Assembly: GCF_024585165.1 (NCBI RefSeq)
Contig: NZ_CP029008.1
Span: forward strand, 6,281,501-6,345,500
Length of the DNA: 64,000 bases
Direction: 5' to 3'
Source of the DNA: Bradyrhizobium sp. WBOS07
GTDB lineage: Bacteria > Pseudomonadota > Alphaproteobacteria > Rhizobiales > Xanthobacteraceae
Shown here: positions 9,746-16,841 of the stretch, piece by piece
Position numbering within the stretch: the stretch's first letter is position 1
How the letters are laid out: the number at the start of each line of letters is the position of its first letter
Made by a program: the position numbers and the translations under genes
The notes under the pieces: model-generated
The model's input: the letters and a program-made list of their open reading frames with translations, nothing else
Databases searched by the model: none
What the model was told of the DNA's origin: nothing

Positions 9746-10051
9746 TCAACGCCCCGCCAGGCTCAGCAAGTACGTCTTCGGGTAAATCCCCCTGTCATGC
9801 CCGTCCGAGAACGAGATGTTCAGTCCGTAGCCGAGATCGCCGATCTCTGTGATCGCAATTCCCGGAAAGGTTTCCGGGAAGCGGCCGTCGAAGCGGGCGC
9901 GCGTGCAGTGGGCGCATTTGCAGGAGAGGCGGAGTGTTTCGGCGGACACGCGCAGCGCATCGTCCTGCGTGGTGCGGACGAGAAGCGCGGCCAGATCAGC
10001 GCTGGCTTCATAATCGGCCACGGTCGGCGCAACCAGTGCAGTCATGGTCAT
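9746..10051 (-). CDS. DUF971 domain protein (gamma-butyrobetaine hydroxylase-like N-terminal domain)
   Basis: A 101-residue protein made of a DUF971 domain alone. It contains the cysteine-rich motif SCKCAHC near residues 44-50 followed by a downstream His (GHDRGIYP), consistent with a zinc-binding site as in the N-terminal domain of gamma-butyrobetaine hydroxylase. DUF971 proteins are often found next to iron-sulfur or Mrp/ApbC genes. The start at 10051 has GGAGG six bases upstream; the longer frame to 10102 lacks such a site. It is divergent from the Fpr gene and shares its control region. Its role here is unknown; a metal- or cluster-related accessory role is inferred. Confidence 0.8.
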   Translation of the reverse strand: MTMTALVAPTVADYEASADLAALLVRTTQDDALRVSAETLRLSCKCAHCTRARFDGRFPETFPGIAITEIGDLGYGLNISFSDGHDRGIYPKTYLLSLAGR

Positions 10052-10098
10052 GACGAACCTCCGGCCTCTATCTATGTCGGTGCGGGCGTGCACGAATA

Positions 10099-10110
10099 GC
10101 AACTAATTGC
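10099..10110. promoter_or_regulatory. Cluster motif GCAACTAATTGC in the divergent DUF971/fpr control region
   Basis: GCAA-CTAA-TTGC forms a small dyad (4-bp arms, 4-bp centre). Read towards the DUF971 gene the sequence continues TTGCTATTCG, nearly the same as the copy at 11041-11052 upstream of the flavoprotein gene. It lies about 50 bases upstream of the DUF971 start and 136 bases upstream of fpr. Confidence 0.4.
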
Positions 10111-10162
10111 CGGGGCGGGCATGACCTCCGCGCTCAGGTCGATCACCGCTCCGCGAAATGGG

Positions 10163-10175
10163 AAACTAATCGACC
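10163..10175 (+). promoter_or_regulatory. Cluster motif AACTAATCGAC upstream of fpr
   Basis: The 11-mer AACTAATCGAC is identical to the minus-strand copy upstream of the binding-protein gene. It lies 73 bases before the fpr ATG, in the same orientation and at almost the same distance as the other copies that precede a gene start (70-75 bases). This supports a functional operator or promoter element. Confidence 0.4.
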
Positions 10176-10245
10176 GGAACTCTCACTTCCGAATTGCCGG
10201 ACTCTCCTCTCTCCGAGACCTTGAGACAATCGATAAGGAGAGATC

Positions 10246-11019
10246 ATGACTGCATTCCAGAAGGAGACGGTTCTGTCAGTCAAGCACTGGACCGACTCTC
10301 TGTTCAGCTTCACCGCGACCCGCGATCCCGGCTTCCGCTTCCAGAACGGCCAGTTCGCGATGATCGGGCTCGAGGTCGAGGGCAGGCCCCTCATGCGCGC
10401 CTACAGCATGGCCAGCGCCAACCACGAGGAGGCGCTCGAATTCTTCTCGATCAAGGTGCAGGACGGCCCGCTGACCTCGCGCCTGCAGAAGATCAGGGAG
10501 GGCGACATCATCCTGGTCGGCCGCAAGGCGACCGGCACGTTGATCACCGGCAATCTCATTCCGGGAAAGCGGCTGCTGCTGCTCTCGACCGGCACGGGCC
10601 TTGCGCCCTTCGCCAGCCTGATCAAGGATCCGGATGTCTACGAGAACTACGAGACCATCGTGCTCGCCCATGGCTGCCGCCAGGTCTCCGAGCTCGCCTA
10701 TGGCGAAAATGTCGTCGAAAGCCTGCGCAATCACGAATTCTTCGGACCGTTGATCCGCGACAAGCTGGTCTACTACCCGACCGTGACCCGCGAGCCTTTC
10801 CGCAATCGCGGCCGCATCACCGATCTGATCGCCTCGAACCAGCTGTTCGAGGATGTCGGGCTATCAGGGCTCGATATCGAGACCGACCGCATCATGCTGT
10901 GCGGCAGTCCCGCGATGCTGGAAGAGCTTCACGCGATGTTCTCCGCGCGCGGCTTCGTCGAGGGCAACCACAGCCGGCCCGGCCATTTCGTGATCGAGAA
11001 GGCCTTTGTCGAGCGCTGA
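10246..11019 (+). CDS. fpr: Ferredoxin--NADP(+) reductase, bacterial subclass I
   Basis: A 257-residue flavoenzyme that moves electrons between NADPH and ferredoxin or flavodoxin. The FAD-binding RAYS motif is at residues 51-54, the NADP-binding GTGLAPF at 116-122, and the protein ends in FVIEKAFVER, the C-terminal type of bacterial subclass I Fpr. The start has an AAGGAGAG site seven bases upstream. Next to an AprA-like flavoprotein and an 8-Cys ferredoxin, it most simply supplies reducing power from NADPH to them, although general oxidative-stress Fpr function cannot be excluded. Identification of the enzyme is firm; the partner is inferred. Confidence 0.93.
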   Translation: MTAFQKETVLSVKHWTDSLFSFTATRDPGFRFQNGQFAMIGLEVEGRPLMRAYSMASANHEEALEFFSIKVQDGPLTSRLQKIREGDIILVGRKATGTLITGNLIPGKRLLLLSTGTGLAPFASLIKDPDVYENYETIVLAHGCRQVSELAYGENVVESLRNHEFFGPLIRDKLVYYPTVTREPFRNRGRITDLIASNQLFEDVGLSGLDIETDRIMLCGSPAMLEELHAMFSARGFVEGNHSRPGHFVIEKAFVER

Positions 11020-11040
11020 GGCGCAAATCGCGCTCCGGCG

Positions 11041-11052
11041 ACAACTAATTGC
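11041..11052 (+). promoter_or_regulatory. Cluster motif ACAACTAATTGC upstream of the AprA-like gene
   Basis: Shares CAACTAATTGC with the copy at 10099-10110 and ends 70 bases before the flavoprotein ATG. Its presence between fpr and the flavoprotein gene suggests a second transcription start inside the plus-strand set. Confidence 0.4.
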
Positions 11053-11121
11053 TATCGCCGCGACGTCCCCTGAACAACTCTGATGCAAAGGCGCCGGAGA
11101 TCGGCGAACCAGGAGCAAGTG

Positions 11122-12864
11122 ATGGCACTAGATCAGATCGTCGACGGACTTTCGGAGGTTTCCTGCGATGTGCTGGTGATCGGCGGCGGCACGGCCGGCC
11201 CGATGGCGGCGCTGAAGGCGAAGCTGAAGAACCCGAAGGCCAACGTCGTCCTGCTCGAAAAAGCCAACGTCAAGCGCTCCGGCGCGATCTCGATGGGCAT
11301 GGACGGTCTGAACAACGCCGTCATCCCCGGCTATGCGACGCCGGAGCAGTACACCAAGGAAATCACCATCGCCAACGACGGCATCGTCGACCAGAAGGCG
11401 GTCTATAAATATGCCCAGAACTGTTACTCGATCATCGAGGAGCTCGACAGCTTCGGCATCCGCTTCCTGAAGAACGAGAACGGCGATTACGCCGTCAAGA
11501 AGGTGCACCACATCGGCACCTACGTGCTGCCGATGCCGAACGGCGAGACCGTGAAGAAGGCGCTCTACCGCCAGCTCCGCCGCGCCCGCATCCTGATCTC
11601 CAACCGCTACATGGCGACGCGGCTGCTGAAATCGTCGGACGGCCGCATCGCCGGCGCGGTGAGCGTCAACACCCGCACCGCCGAGATGCTGGTGATCAAG
11701 GCCAAGGCCGTGATCCTCTGCATGGGCGCCGCCGGCCGCCTCGGCCTGCCAACCTCCGGTTACATGTTCGGCACCTATGAGAACGCCGCCAATTCCGGCG
11801 ACGGCTACGCCATGGCCTATCACGCCGGCGCCGCCCTCGCGAATCTCGAATGCTTCCAGATCAACCCGCTGATCAAGGACTATAACGGCCCGGCCTGCGC
11901 CTATGTCGCCGGCCCCTTCGGCGCGTACACGGCGAACAACGAAGGCTCGCGCTTCATCGAATGCGACTATTGGTCGGGCCAGATGATGCTGGAGTTCTAC
12001 AACGAGCTGTTGTCCGGCAAGGGCCCGGTGTTCCTCCAGCTCAAGCATCTGCATCCGGACACCATCTCGGAGATCGAATCCACGCTGCACAAGGTGGAGC
12101 GGCCGACGCGCGGTCTGTTCCAGCAAGGACGGGGCGTCGACTACCGCAGCGAGTCGATCGAGATGCATATCTCCGAGATCGGCTTCTGCTCCGGCCACAG
12201 CGCCTCCGGCGTGTTCGTCGACGACAATGCGCGCACCACCGTGCCCGGCCTCTACGCCGCCGGCGACATGGCGAGCGTGCCGCACAATTACATGCTGGGC
12301 GCCTTCACCAACGGTTCGGTCGCCGGCATCGACGCCATGGAGTTCGCCGACAGTCACGATTTCGCGGAGTTCGATGCGGCCGACGTCGCGGTGGAGCGCG
12401 ACCGCGTGATGGCGCCGACCAGGCGCGAGGACGGCATTCCGCCCAACCAGATCGAGTACAAGACCCGCCGCCTCGTCAACGACTATCTGCAGCCGCCGAA
12501 GGTGACGCGCAAGTACGAGCTCGGCATGCGGCGCCTGGCCGAAGCGCGCGAGGACATGCAGGAGCGCATGATCGCGCGCAACGCGCACGAGCTGCTCCGC
12601 GCGCTCGAAGTGCAGTCGATCATGGACTGCGCCGACATGGCCGCGCACGCCTCGCTCTACCGCGAGGAGAGCCGCTGGGGCCTCTATCACTGGCGCACGG
12701 ACTTTCCGGAGAAGGACAACGAGAACTGGTTCTGCCACACGCTGCTGTCCAAGCAGGACGGCAAGATGACCAGCGAAAAGCGCGCCGTCGAGCCCTATGT
12801 CGTCCCGATCGCGGACGACGAGAAGGACCTCTACGACAAGCAGCGCATCCGCGCCTCCGCCTGA
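11122..12864 (+). CDS. AprA-like FAD flavoprotein (fumarate reductase/APS reductase alpha superfamily)
   Basis: A 580-residue flavoprotein. The dinucleotide fold is at the N-terminus (GGGTAGP, residues 21-27) and is followed by EKANVKRSGAISMGMDGLNN, which resembles the AprA-type FAD region. The central GLYAAGD motif and the C-terminal YREESRWGLYHWRTDFP plus NENW are typical of the AprA/SdhA/FrdA superfamily. Immediate linkage to an AprB-like ferredoxin favours the adenylylsulfate-reductase-like branch over succinate dehydrogenase, which would have membrane and three-cluster subunits. The ATG at 11122 has AGGAG six bases upstream; an earlier in-frame start at 11083 is less likely. No sat, aprM or dsr gene is in view, so true APS reduction is doubtful. 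The substrate is unknown. Confidence 0.85.
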   Translation: MALDQIVDGLSEVSCDVLVIGGGTAGPMAALKAKLKNPKANVVLLEKANVKRSGAISMGMDGLNNAVIPGYATPEQYTKEITIANDGIVDQKAVYKYAQNCYSIIEELDSFGIRFLKNENGDYAVKKVHHIGTYVLPMPNGETVKKALYRQLRRARILISNRYMATRLLKSSDGRIAGAVSVNTRTAEMLVIKAKAVILCMGAAGRLGLPTSGYMFGTYENAANSGDGYAMAYHAGAALANLECFQINPLIKDYNGPACAYVAGPFGAYTANNEGSRFIECDYWSGQMMLEFYNELLSGKGPVFLQLKHLHPDTISEIESTLHKVERPTRGLFQQGRGVDYRSESIEMHISEIGFCSGHSASGVFVDDNARTTVPGLYAAGDMASVPHNYMLGAFTNGSVAGIDAMEFADSHDFAEFDAADVAVERDRVMAPTRREDGIPPNQIEYKTRRLVNDYLQPPKVTRKYELGMRRLAEAREDMQERMIARNAHELLRALEVQSIMDCADMAAHASLYREESRWGLYHWRTDFPEKDNENWFCHTLLSKQDGKMTSEKRAVEPYVVPIADDEKDLYDKQRIRASA

Positions 12865-12895
12865 TCCACCGCGCCACAGCAACAGGAGACATCAC

Positions 12896-13129
12896 ATGCC
12901 TCTCGCGTCCTATCAGACCTCGGTTCCGGTGGTCGTCGACGACGCCAAGTGCATCGCCGACAAGGGCTGCACCGTCTGCGTCGACGTCTGCCCGCTCGAC
13001 GTCCTGCGCATCAGCGACATGACCAACAAGGCCTACATGGCCTATGACGAGTGCTGGTACTGCATGCCCTGCGAGGCCGATTGCCCGACCGGCGCCGTCA
13101 CCGTCAACATTCCGTATTTGTTGAGGTGA
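12896..13129 (+). CDS. AprB-like 2[4Fe-4S] ferredoxin
   Basis: A 77-residue ferredoxin with eight cysteines. Cluster motif one is C19-x5-C25-x2-C28-x3-C32-P, with an enlarged first gap; motif two is C53-x2-C56-x2-C59-x3-C63-P in the context DECWYCMPCEADCP, which resembles the beta subunit of APS reductase. It lacks the long C-terminal tail of classical AprB. ATG at 12896 with GGAGA upstream is preferred over the longer frame. It lies 31 bp after the flavoprotein gene and 2 bp before the HEAT gene. It probably carries electrons from Fpr to the flavoprotein. Confidence 0.87.
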   Translation: MPLASYQTSVPVVVDDAKCIADKGCTVCVDVCPLDVLRISDMTNKAYMAYDECWYCMPCEADCPTGAVTVNIPYLLR

Positions 13130-13131
13130 TC

Positions 13132-14109
13132 ATGTCGAGCCCGTTCGAATCCTACGACGATTTGGAGGATGCCGACGAGCGGCTGCAGGCGGCCGATCCC
13201 GCCGAGCGCCGCGTCGCCATCATCGCGCTCAGCCATTCCGGCGATCCCGCAGCAGTCGCGCATCTTGCCAACATGGTCGCCGATCCCGACGCCGGCGTGC
13301 GCCAGCAAGTGGCGATGGCGCTCGGCGAGTTCGACGGGCCGGAGGCGGCGAGCGCGCTGGTCAAGTTGCTGGTCGATCCCGAAAGGATCGTTGCGGCCGC
13401 CGCGGCCGACAGCATGGCCGAGTTCAAGGATCCCGCCTGCGCGGAGGTGATCCTGCCTCTGGTGAAGCACGCGCACGCCTTCGTCCGCATGGGCGCGCTG
13501 CGTGCGCTCAAGGAATTGCGCTGCAAGGATACGCTCAAGCCGGCACTGGAAGCGCTGCAGGATTCCGATGCGGCCGTGCGCGTGCAGGCCATCGGCGTGA
13601 TCGGCTTCCTCAAGCTGGAGGAATCCATCCCCGCCCTGACCGCGCTGATCAACGATCCCGACGCCCATGTCCGCCGTGCTGCCGTGAGCGCGCTGGCGTT
13701 CTCGCAGATGAAGCCGGCGGCCGAGACCATCACCCGTGCGCTGAAGGACGGTGACTGGATGGTGCGTGAGATGGCCGCGGAGACCCTGGGCCTGAACGCC
13801 AATGGTGCGATCGCGGCTGATCAGCTCGTCGCCAGCCTCGCGGACGAGTTCTGGCAGGTGCGGCTGAAGGCGATCCGCAGCCTCGGGAGGATGAAGATCG
13901 AACGTGCGGTGCGGCCGATCGGCAACTGCGTCAACCACGACCAGGCCAACCTGCGCAAGGAAGCCGCCGCCGCGCTCGGCGAGATCGCGCATCCCGACGG
14001 CGAGGCGTTCCTCGCCGTGATCGCTGACGATCCCGATCCCGATGTCCGCAAGAATGCGCGTTGGGCGCTGCAGCAGATCGCAGCCCGCAAGGCCCGGGCA
14101 GGGGCCTAG
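13132..14109 (+). CDS. HEAT-repeat protein
   Basis: A 325-residue soluble alpha-helical solenoid built from about ten repeats of roughly 31 residues (PDAxVRxxAxxALxxL type), spanning nearly the whole protein. There is no signal peptide or membrane segment. Such PBS-lyase-like HEAT proteins act as scaffolds or assembly factors (for example phycobilin lyases). Start at ATG 13132, two bases after the ferredoxin stop, with GAGGTG upstream, so it is translated with the ferredoxin. A role as scaffold or maturation factor for the flavoprotein-ferredoxin pair is inferred from position only. Confidence 0.85.
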   Translation: MSSPFESYDDLEDADERLQAADPAERRVAIIALSHSGDPAAVAHLANMVADPDAGVRQQVAMALGEFDGPEAASALVKLLVDPERIVAAAAADSMAEFKDPACAEVILPLVKHAHAFVRMGALRALKELRCKDTLKPALEALQDSDAAVRVQAIGVIGFLKLEESIPALTALINDPDAHVRRAAVSALAFSQMKPAAETITRALKDGDWMVREMAAETLGLNANGAIAADQLVASLADEFWQVRLKAIRSLGRMKIERAVRPIGNCVNHDQANLRKEAAAALGEIAHPDGEAFLAVIADDPDPDVRKNARWALQQIAARKARAGA

Positions 14110-14211
14110 CGGCGCCGCTCTGGACATCCGGAGCCAGACGTTTATTGGTCTTCGCCAACGAGATCGGCTGCTGCGAACGGCCGATCCCCTGGATAGAGCG
14201 AGGACGCCGCC

Positions 14212-15384
14212 ATGACGACATTGACCGTGAAGGACCTTCTCCCCGAGGATGGAACGAAGGGGACGCTGGTCGGCCGCGTCTGGCTGCCGCAGGTGAACGG
14301 TCCAGCCGTCGTCGCAGTGCGAGGCGATGGCGTATTCGACGTCACCGCAAAGTTTCCGACCGTCAGCGCGCTCTGCGAGGAAGACGAACCGGCCAAGGCG
14401 CTCGGCGCGACCAAGGGCGAGCGCATCGGCGATCTCGAGGCCCTCGTGGCCAACACGGCACCCGATGGGCGTGATCCGAAAAAGCCCTGGCTGCTCGCGC
14501 CGGTCGATCTCCAGACCCTGAAGGCGGCGGGCGTCACCTTCGCCATCTCGATGCTGGAGCGCGTGATCGAGGAACGCGCCAAGGGCAATCCGGCCTCGGC
14601 CGAGGCGATCCGCAAGGAGGTCACCCGGCTGATCGGCGACGATCTGTCGAAGCTCAAGCCGGGCTCCGATCAGGCCATGCACCTGAAGCAGGTGCTGATC
14701 GACCAGAACGCCTGGAGCCAGTATCTCGAAGTCGGCATCGGCCCCGATGCCGAGGTCTTCACCAAGGCCCCGACCATGTCCTCCGTCGGCACCGGCATGG
14801 ATGCGGGCCTGCACCCGAAATCGACCTGGAACAATCCCGAGCCTGAGCTCGTGCTGTTCGTCTCCAGCCGCGGCAAGATCGTCGGCGGTGCACTCGGAAA
14901 TGACGTGAACTTGCGCGACTTCGAGGGCCGCTCGGCGCTGCTGCTGTCGAAGGCCAAGGACAACAACGCCTCCTGCTCGATCGGCCCGTTGCTGCGCCTG
15001 TTCGACGACAGCTTCACGCTCGACGATGCGCGCAAGCTCGACATCAGCCTGAACGTCAAGGGCACGGACGGGTTCGTTCTCGACGGTCATTCCTCCATCA
15101 GCAAGATCAGCCGCGACCCGACCGATCTCGTCGCGCAGACCATCGGCAAGATCCATCAATACCCGGACGGATTCGTGCTTTTCCTCGGCACCATGTTCGC
15201 GCCCGTGAAGGACCGCGATGCGCCGGGGCAGGGCTTCACCCACAAGCGCGACGACATCGTCACGATCGCAGCGCCCCAGCTCGGCAAGCTCGTCAACCGC
15301 ATGCGCACCAGCGACGAGTGCGAGCCCTGGACCTTCGGCATCGGCGCGCTGATGAAGAACCTGGCGCAGCGGAAGCTGATCTAG
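14212..15384 (+). CDS. Fumarylacetoacetate-hydrolase-family protein, XylX-like 2-keto-3-deoxy-pentonate dehydratase
   Basis: A 390-residue protein of the FAH superfamily. A domain of about 100 residues precedes the catalytic fold, whose metal-ligand region reads NNPEPELVLF (residues 207-216) and GNDVNLRDFEGRSALLLSKA (229-248). Length and motifs match XylX of the Caulobacter oxidative xylose pathway, which dehydrates 2-keto-3-deoxy-xylonate to alpha-ketoglutarate semialdehyde. The related Agrobacterium GguC and AraD1-type proteins are alternatives. Location next to a ChvE-GguAB system and aldose dehydrogenase supports sugar-acid dehydration. It is 102 bp downstream of the HEAT gene, so it may or may not share that transcript. 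Confidence 0.82.
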   Translation: MTTLTVKDLLPEDGTKGTLVGRVWLPQVNGPAVVAVRGDGVFDVTAKFPTVSALCEEDEPAKALGATKGERIGDLEALVANTAPDGRDPKKPWLLAPVDLQTLKAAGVTFAISMLERVIEERAKGNPASAEAIRKEVTRLIGDDLSKLKPGSDQAMHLKQVLIDQNAWSQYLEVGIGPDAEVFTKAPTMSSVGTGMDAGLHPKSTWNNPEPELVLFVSSRGKIVGGALGNDVNLRDFEGRSALLLSKAKDNNASCSIGPLLRLFDDSFTLDDARKLDISLNVKGTDGFVLDGHSSISKISRDPTDLVAQTIGKIHQYPDGFVLFLGTMFAPVKDRDAPGQGFTHKRDDIVTIAAPQLGKLVNRMRTSDECEPWTFGIGALMKNLAQRKLI

Positions 15385-15445
15385 CTCTTCGCCTCAGCGC
15401 AAGATGCGAAGCGTGGGTTGATAGACGCGGAGCTCTCTCCACTCC

Positions 15446-15517
15446 GTCATCGCCAGCGCAGCGAAGGCAATTCAGAATCTTGGAAATTCTGCATTGCCTT
15501 CCTTCTCTCGCGATGAC
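15446..15517. repeat. Palindromic intergenic repeat element
   Basis: Outer arms GTCATCGC (15446-15453) and GCGATGAC (15510-15517) enclose a strong hairpin: 16-bp arms at 15463-15478 and 15486-15501 with one mismatch. It lies 60 bp after the XylX-like stop and may stop transcription or stabilise the transcript. The outer arms recall other dispersed bradyrhizobial repeats. Confidence 0.65.
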
Positions 15518-15675
15518 CGAAGAGCGCGCGCGACCGTTTATCGCCGCCGTTGCGGATCAAGCACTTGCATCCAAATCCGCAAATTCCCTTCATCTGCCCG
15601 TTGCATCACTGGAACAAAATCCCGCTTAGCGTGTCATAGAACCCCGCGCTGCTCCTCCGTGCATTTTCCCCAAAA

Positions 15676-15694
15676 TAGTCAAATAATATGACTA
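15676..15694. promoter_or_regulatory. Candidate operator, TAGTCA-N7-TGACTA dyad
   Basis: TAGTCAAATAATATGACTA is an AT-rich dyad with 6-bp arms in a gene-free, otherwise GC-rich stretch. It lies upstream of the degraded ABC transporter and the FadR-family gene at 16065. The size and symmetry fit a regulator operator, and the adjacent FadR-type protein is the natural candidate to bind it; this is inference. Confidence 0.4.
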
Positions 15695-15730
15695 GTAGGA
15701 ACCCATCTTCCGTGGAATAGTACCCGCCAT

Positions 15731-15756
15731 GCCCGCAAAGGGCGGTCTTTGCGGGC
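15731..15756. promoter_or_regulatory. Perfect 10-bp hairpin upstream of transporter remnant
   Basis: GCCCGCAAAG (15731-15740), a 6-base loop, then CTTTGCGGGC (15747-15756). No T-run follows, so it is not a classical terminator. It sits between the candidate operator and the remnant ORF and could be an attenuator or a transcript-stabilising stem. Confidence 0.4.
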
Positions 15757-15802
15757 GCCACGCGATCAATCCGGCGCCCAGGACAAATCTTGGGAGACGC
15801 GC

Positions 15803-16068
15803 CTGACGACCCTTAAAGCCCTCTTTGCGGCCAGCGCCACCGCCGCGTTGCTGCTCGCGCAGCCCGCCCGTCGGTATTCGACGCCGCGTTGCGGATGCCC
15901 GGAGGTGGGCGGTTGACGGCGATCGCGATCATCCTGCTGGTGCCCGTCATCGGCGGCGCGCTGCTGCTGCATCTCACCCGGTTCGGCGCCAACGTCTACG
16001 CGCTCGGCGGCAGCCTGGTCGCGCTCGCGCGCCGGCCGGCGGCGAAGAGCGCAGGGGCCGTCCGATGA
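15803..16068 (+). pseudogene. Remnant of a sugar ABC transporter (signal-peptide fragment plus permease fragment)
   Basis: Two pieces in different frames remain. At 15803-15870 a frame encodes LTTLKALFAASATAALLLAQ, which looks like the signal peptide of a sugar-binding protein with its start codon altered, ending at a stop near 15915. From about 15874 another frame encodes a membrane segment and RFGANVYALGGS, matching the late region of YjfF/RbsC-type sugar permeases, and stops at 16066-16068. That stop overlaps the FadR-gene ATG as ATGA, as expected if an intact permease once preceded it. An internal deletion fusing a binding-protein gene to a permease gene explains the pattern. The frames are too short for a function. 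Confidence 0.5.
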
Positions 16069-16841
16069 CCTCGCGCATCGTCGTCATCCCGACGCGGCGG
16101 GCCCACTCCAACCATGCGGAGGTCGCCCGCTCGATCGGCATCGACATCATCGCCGGACGTTACGCGGAGGGGACGCGCCTGCCGGGCGACGCCGAGATGA
16201 TCGCGATGTTCGGCGTGTCGCGGCCGGTGCTGCGGGAGAGCGTGAAGACGCTGGTCGCCAAGGGGCTGCTCACCACCAAGGCGCGGGTCGGCACCGTCGT
16301 GCGCGAGCGCGGCGCCTGGAACATGTTCGACGCCGACGTGCTGGCCTGGCACCTGGACGCCGGCATCGACAAGCGCTTCCTGAACGATCTCGCCGAGATC
16401 CGTCTTGCGGTCGAGCCGCGCGCGGCGATGCTGGCGGCCACGCGGCGGTCCGAGCAGGACCTGGCCGAGCTCCGGCACAGCATGGAGCGGATGCGGCTCG
16501 AAGCGTCCGACTCGGTCGGCTTTGCCGATGCCGACCTCGCGCTTCACGTCGCGGTGGCGCGCGCCTCCGGCAATCTGTTCATGCGCTCGATCGGCCACGT
16601 CATCGAGGCAGCGCTGCGCGCCTCGTTCCTGCTCAGCGCCCCGGTCGAGCCGGAGGACCGCGACACGGTGCTGCAATGGCACCAGAACATCGTCGATGCG
16701 ATCGTGGCGGGCGATGCCGACGCCGCCTCGGAGGCGATGGTCTTCGTCATTCACAACGGCATGCATCGCCATGAGGGCACGGTCATCGAGACCGCAACGG
16801 CCGAGACGGTGCCATCGGCCGAATCCGGAGAGAGATCGTGA
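16065..16841 (+). CDS. FadR/GntR-family (FCD) transcriptional regulator
   Basis: A 258-residue regulator: winged helix at about residues 19-82 (AEGTRLPGDAEMIAMFGVSR) and an FCD effector domain at about 100-240. FadR-type regulators of sugar acids are common in pentose and galactonate operons. Start at ATG 16065 overlaps the remnant permease stop; the longer open frame upstream is not coding. Its stop overlaps the GTG of the dehydrogenase gene, so it is the first gene of the catabolic operon and likely a repressor responding to a sugar or sugar acid. Confidence 0.88.
   Translation: MTSRIVVIPTRRAHSNHAEVARSIGIDIIAGRYAEGTRLPGDAEMIAMFGVSRPVLRESVKTLVAKGLLTTKARVGTVVRERGAWNMFDADVLAWHLDAGIDKRFLNDLAEIRLAVEPRAAMLAATRRSEQDLAELRHSMERMRLEASDSVGFADADLALHVAVARASGNLFMRSIGHVIEAALRASFLLSAPVEPEDRDTVLQWHQNIVDAIVAGDADAASEAMVFVIHNGMHRHEGTVIETATAETVPSAESGERS

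Noticed and set aside
11122..12864. Flavoprotein as succinate dehydrogenase subunit A
   Set aside because: No sdhB-type three-cluster subunit or membrane anchors adjoin it; the neighbour is a two-cluster AprB-like ferredoxin, and the N-terminal KRSGAISMGMDG region looks AprA-like.
13042..15243. Open frame of 733 codons on the minus strand over the HEAT and XylX-like genes
   Set aside because: It is antisense to two well-supported genes, is rich in Arg, His and Gly as expected for a GC-rich shadow frame, and has no recognisable domain.
15825..16064. Upstream extension of the FadR frame
   Set aside because: The region reads as transporter remnants in the other two frames, and the extension is Arg/Ala-rich without a domain.
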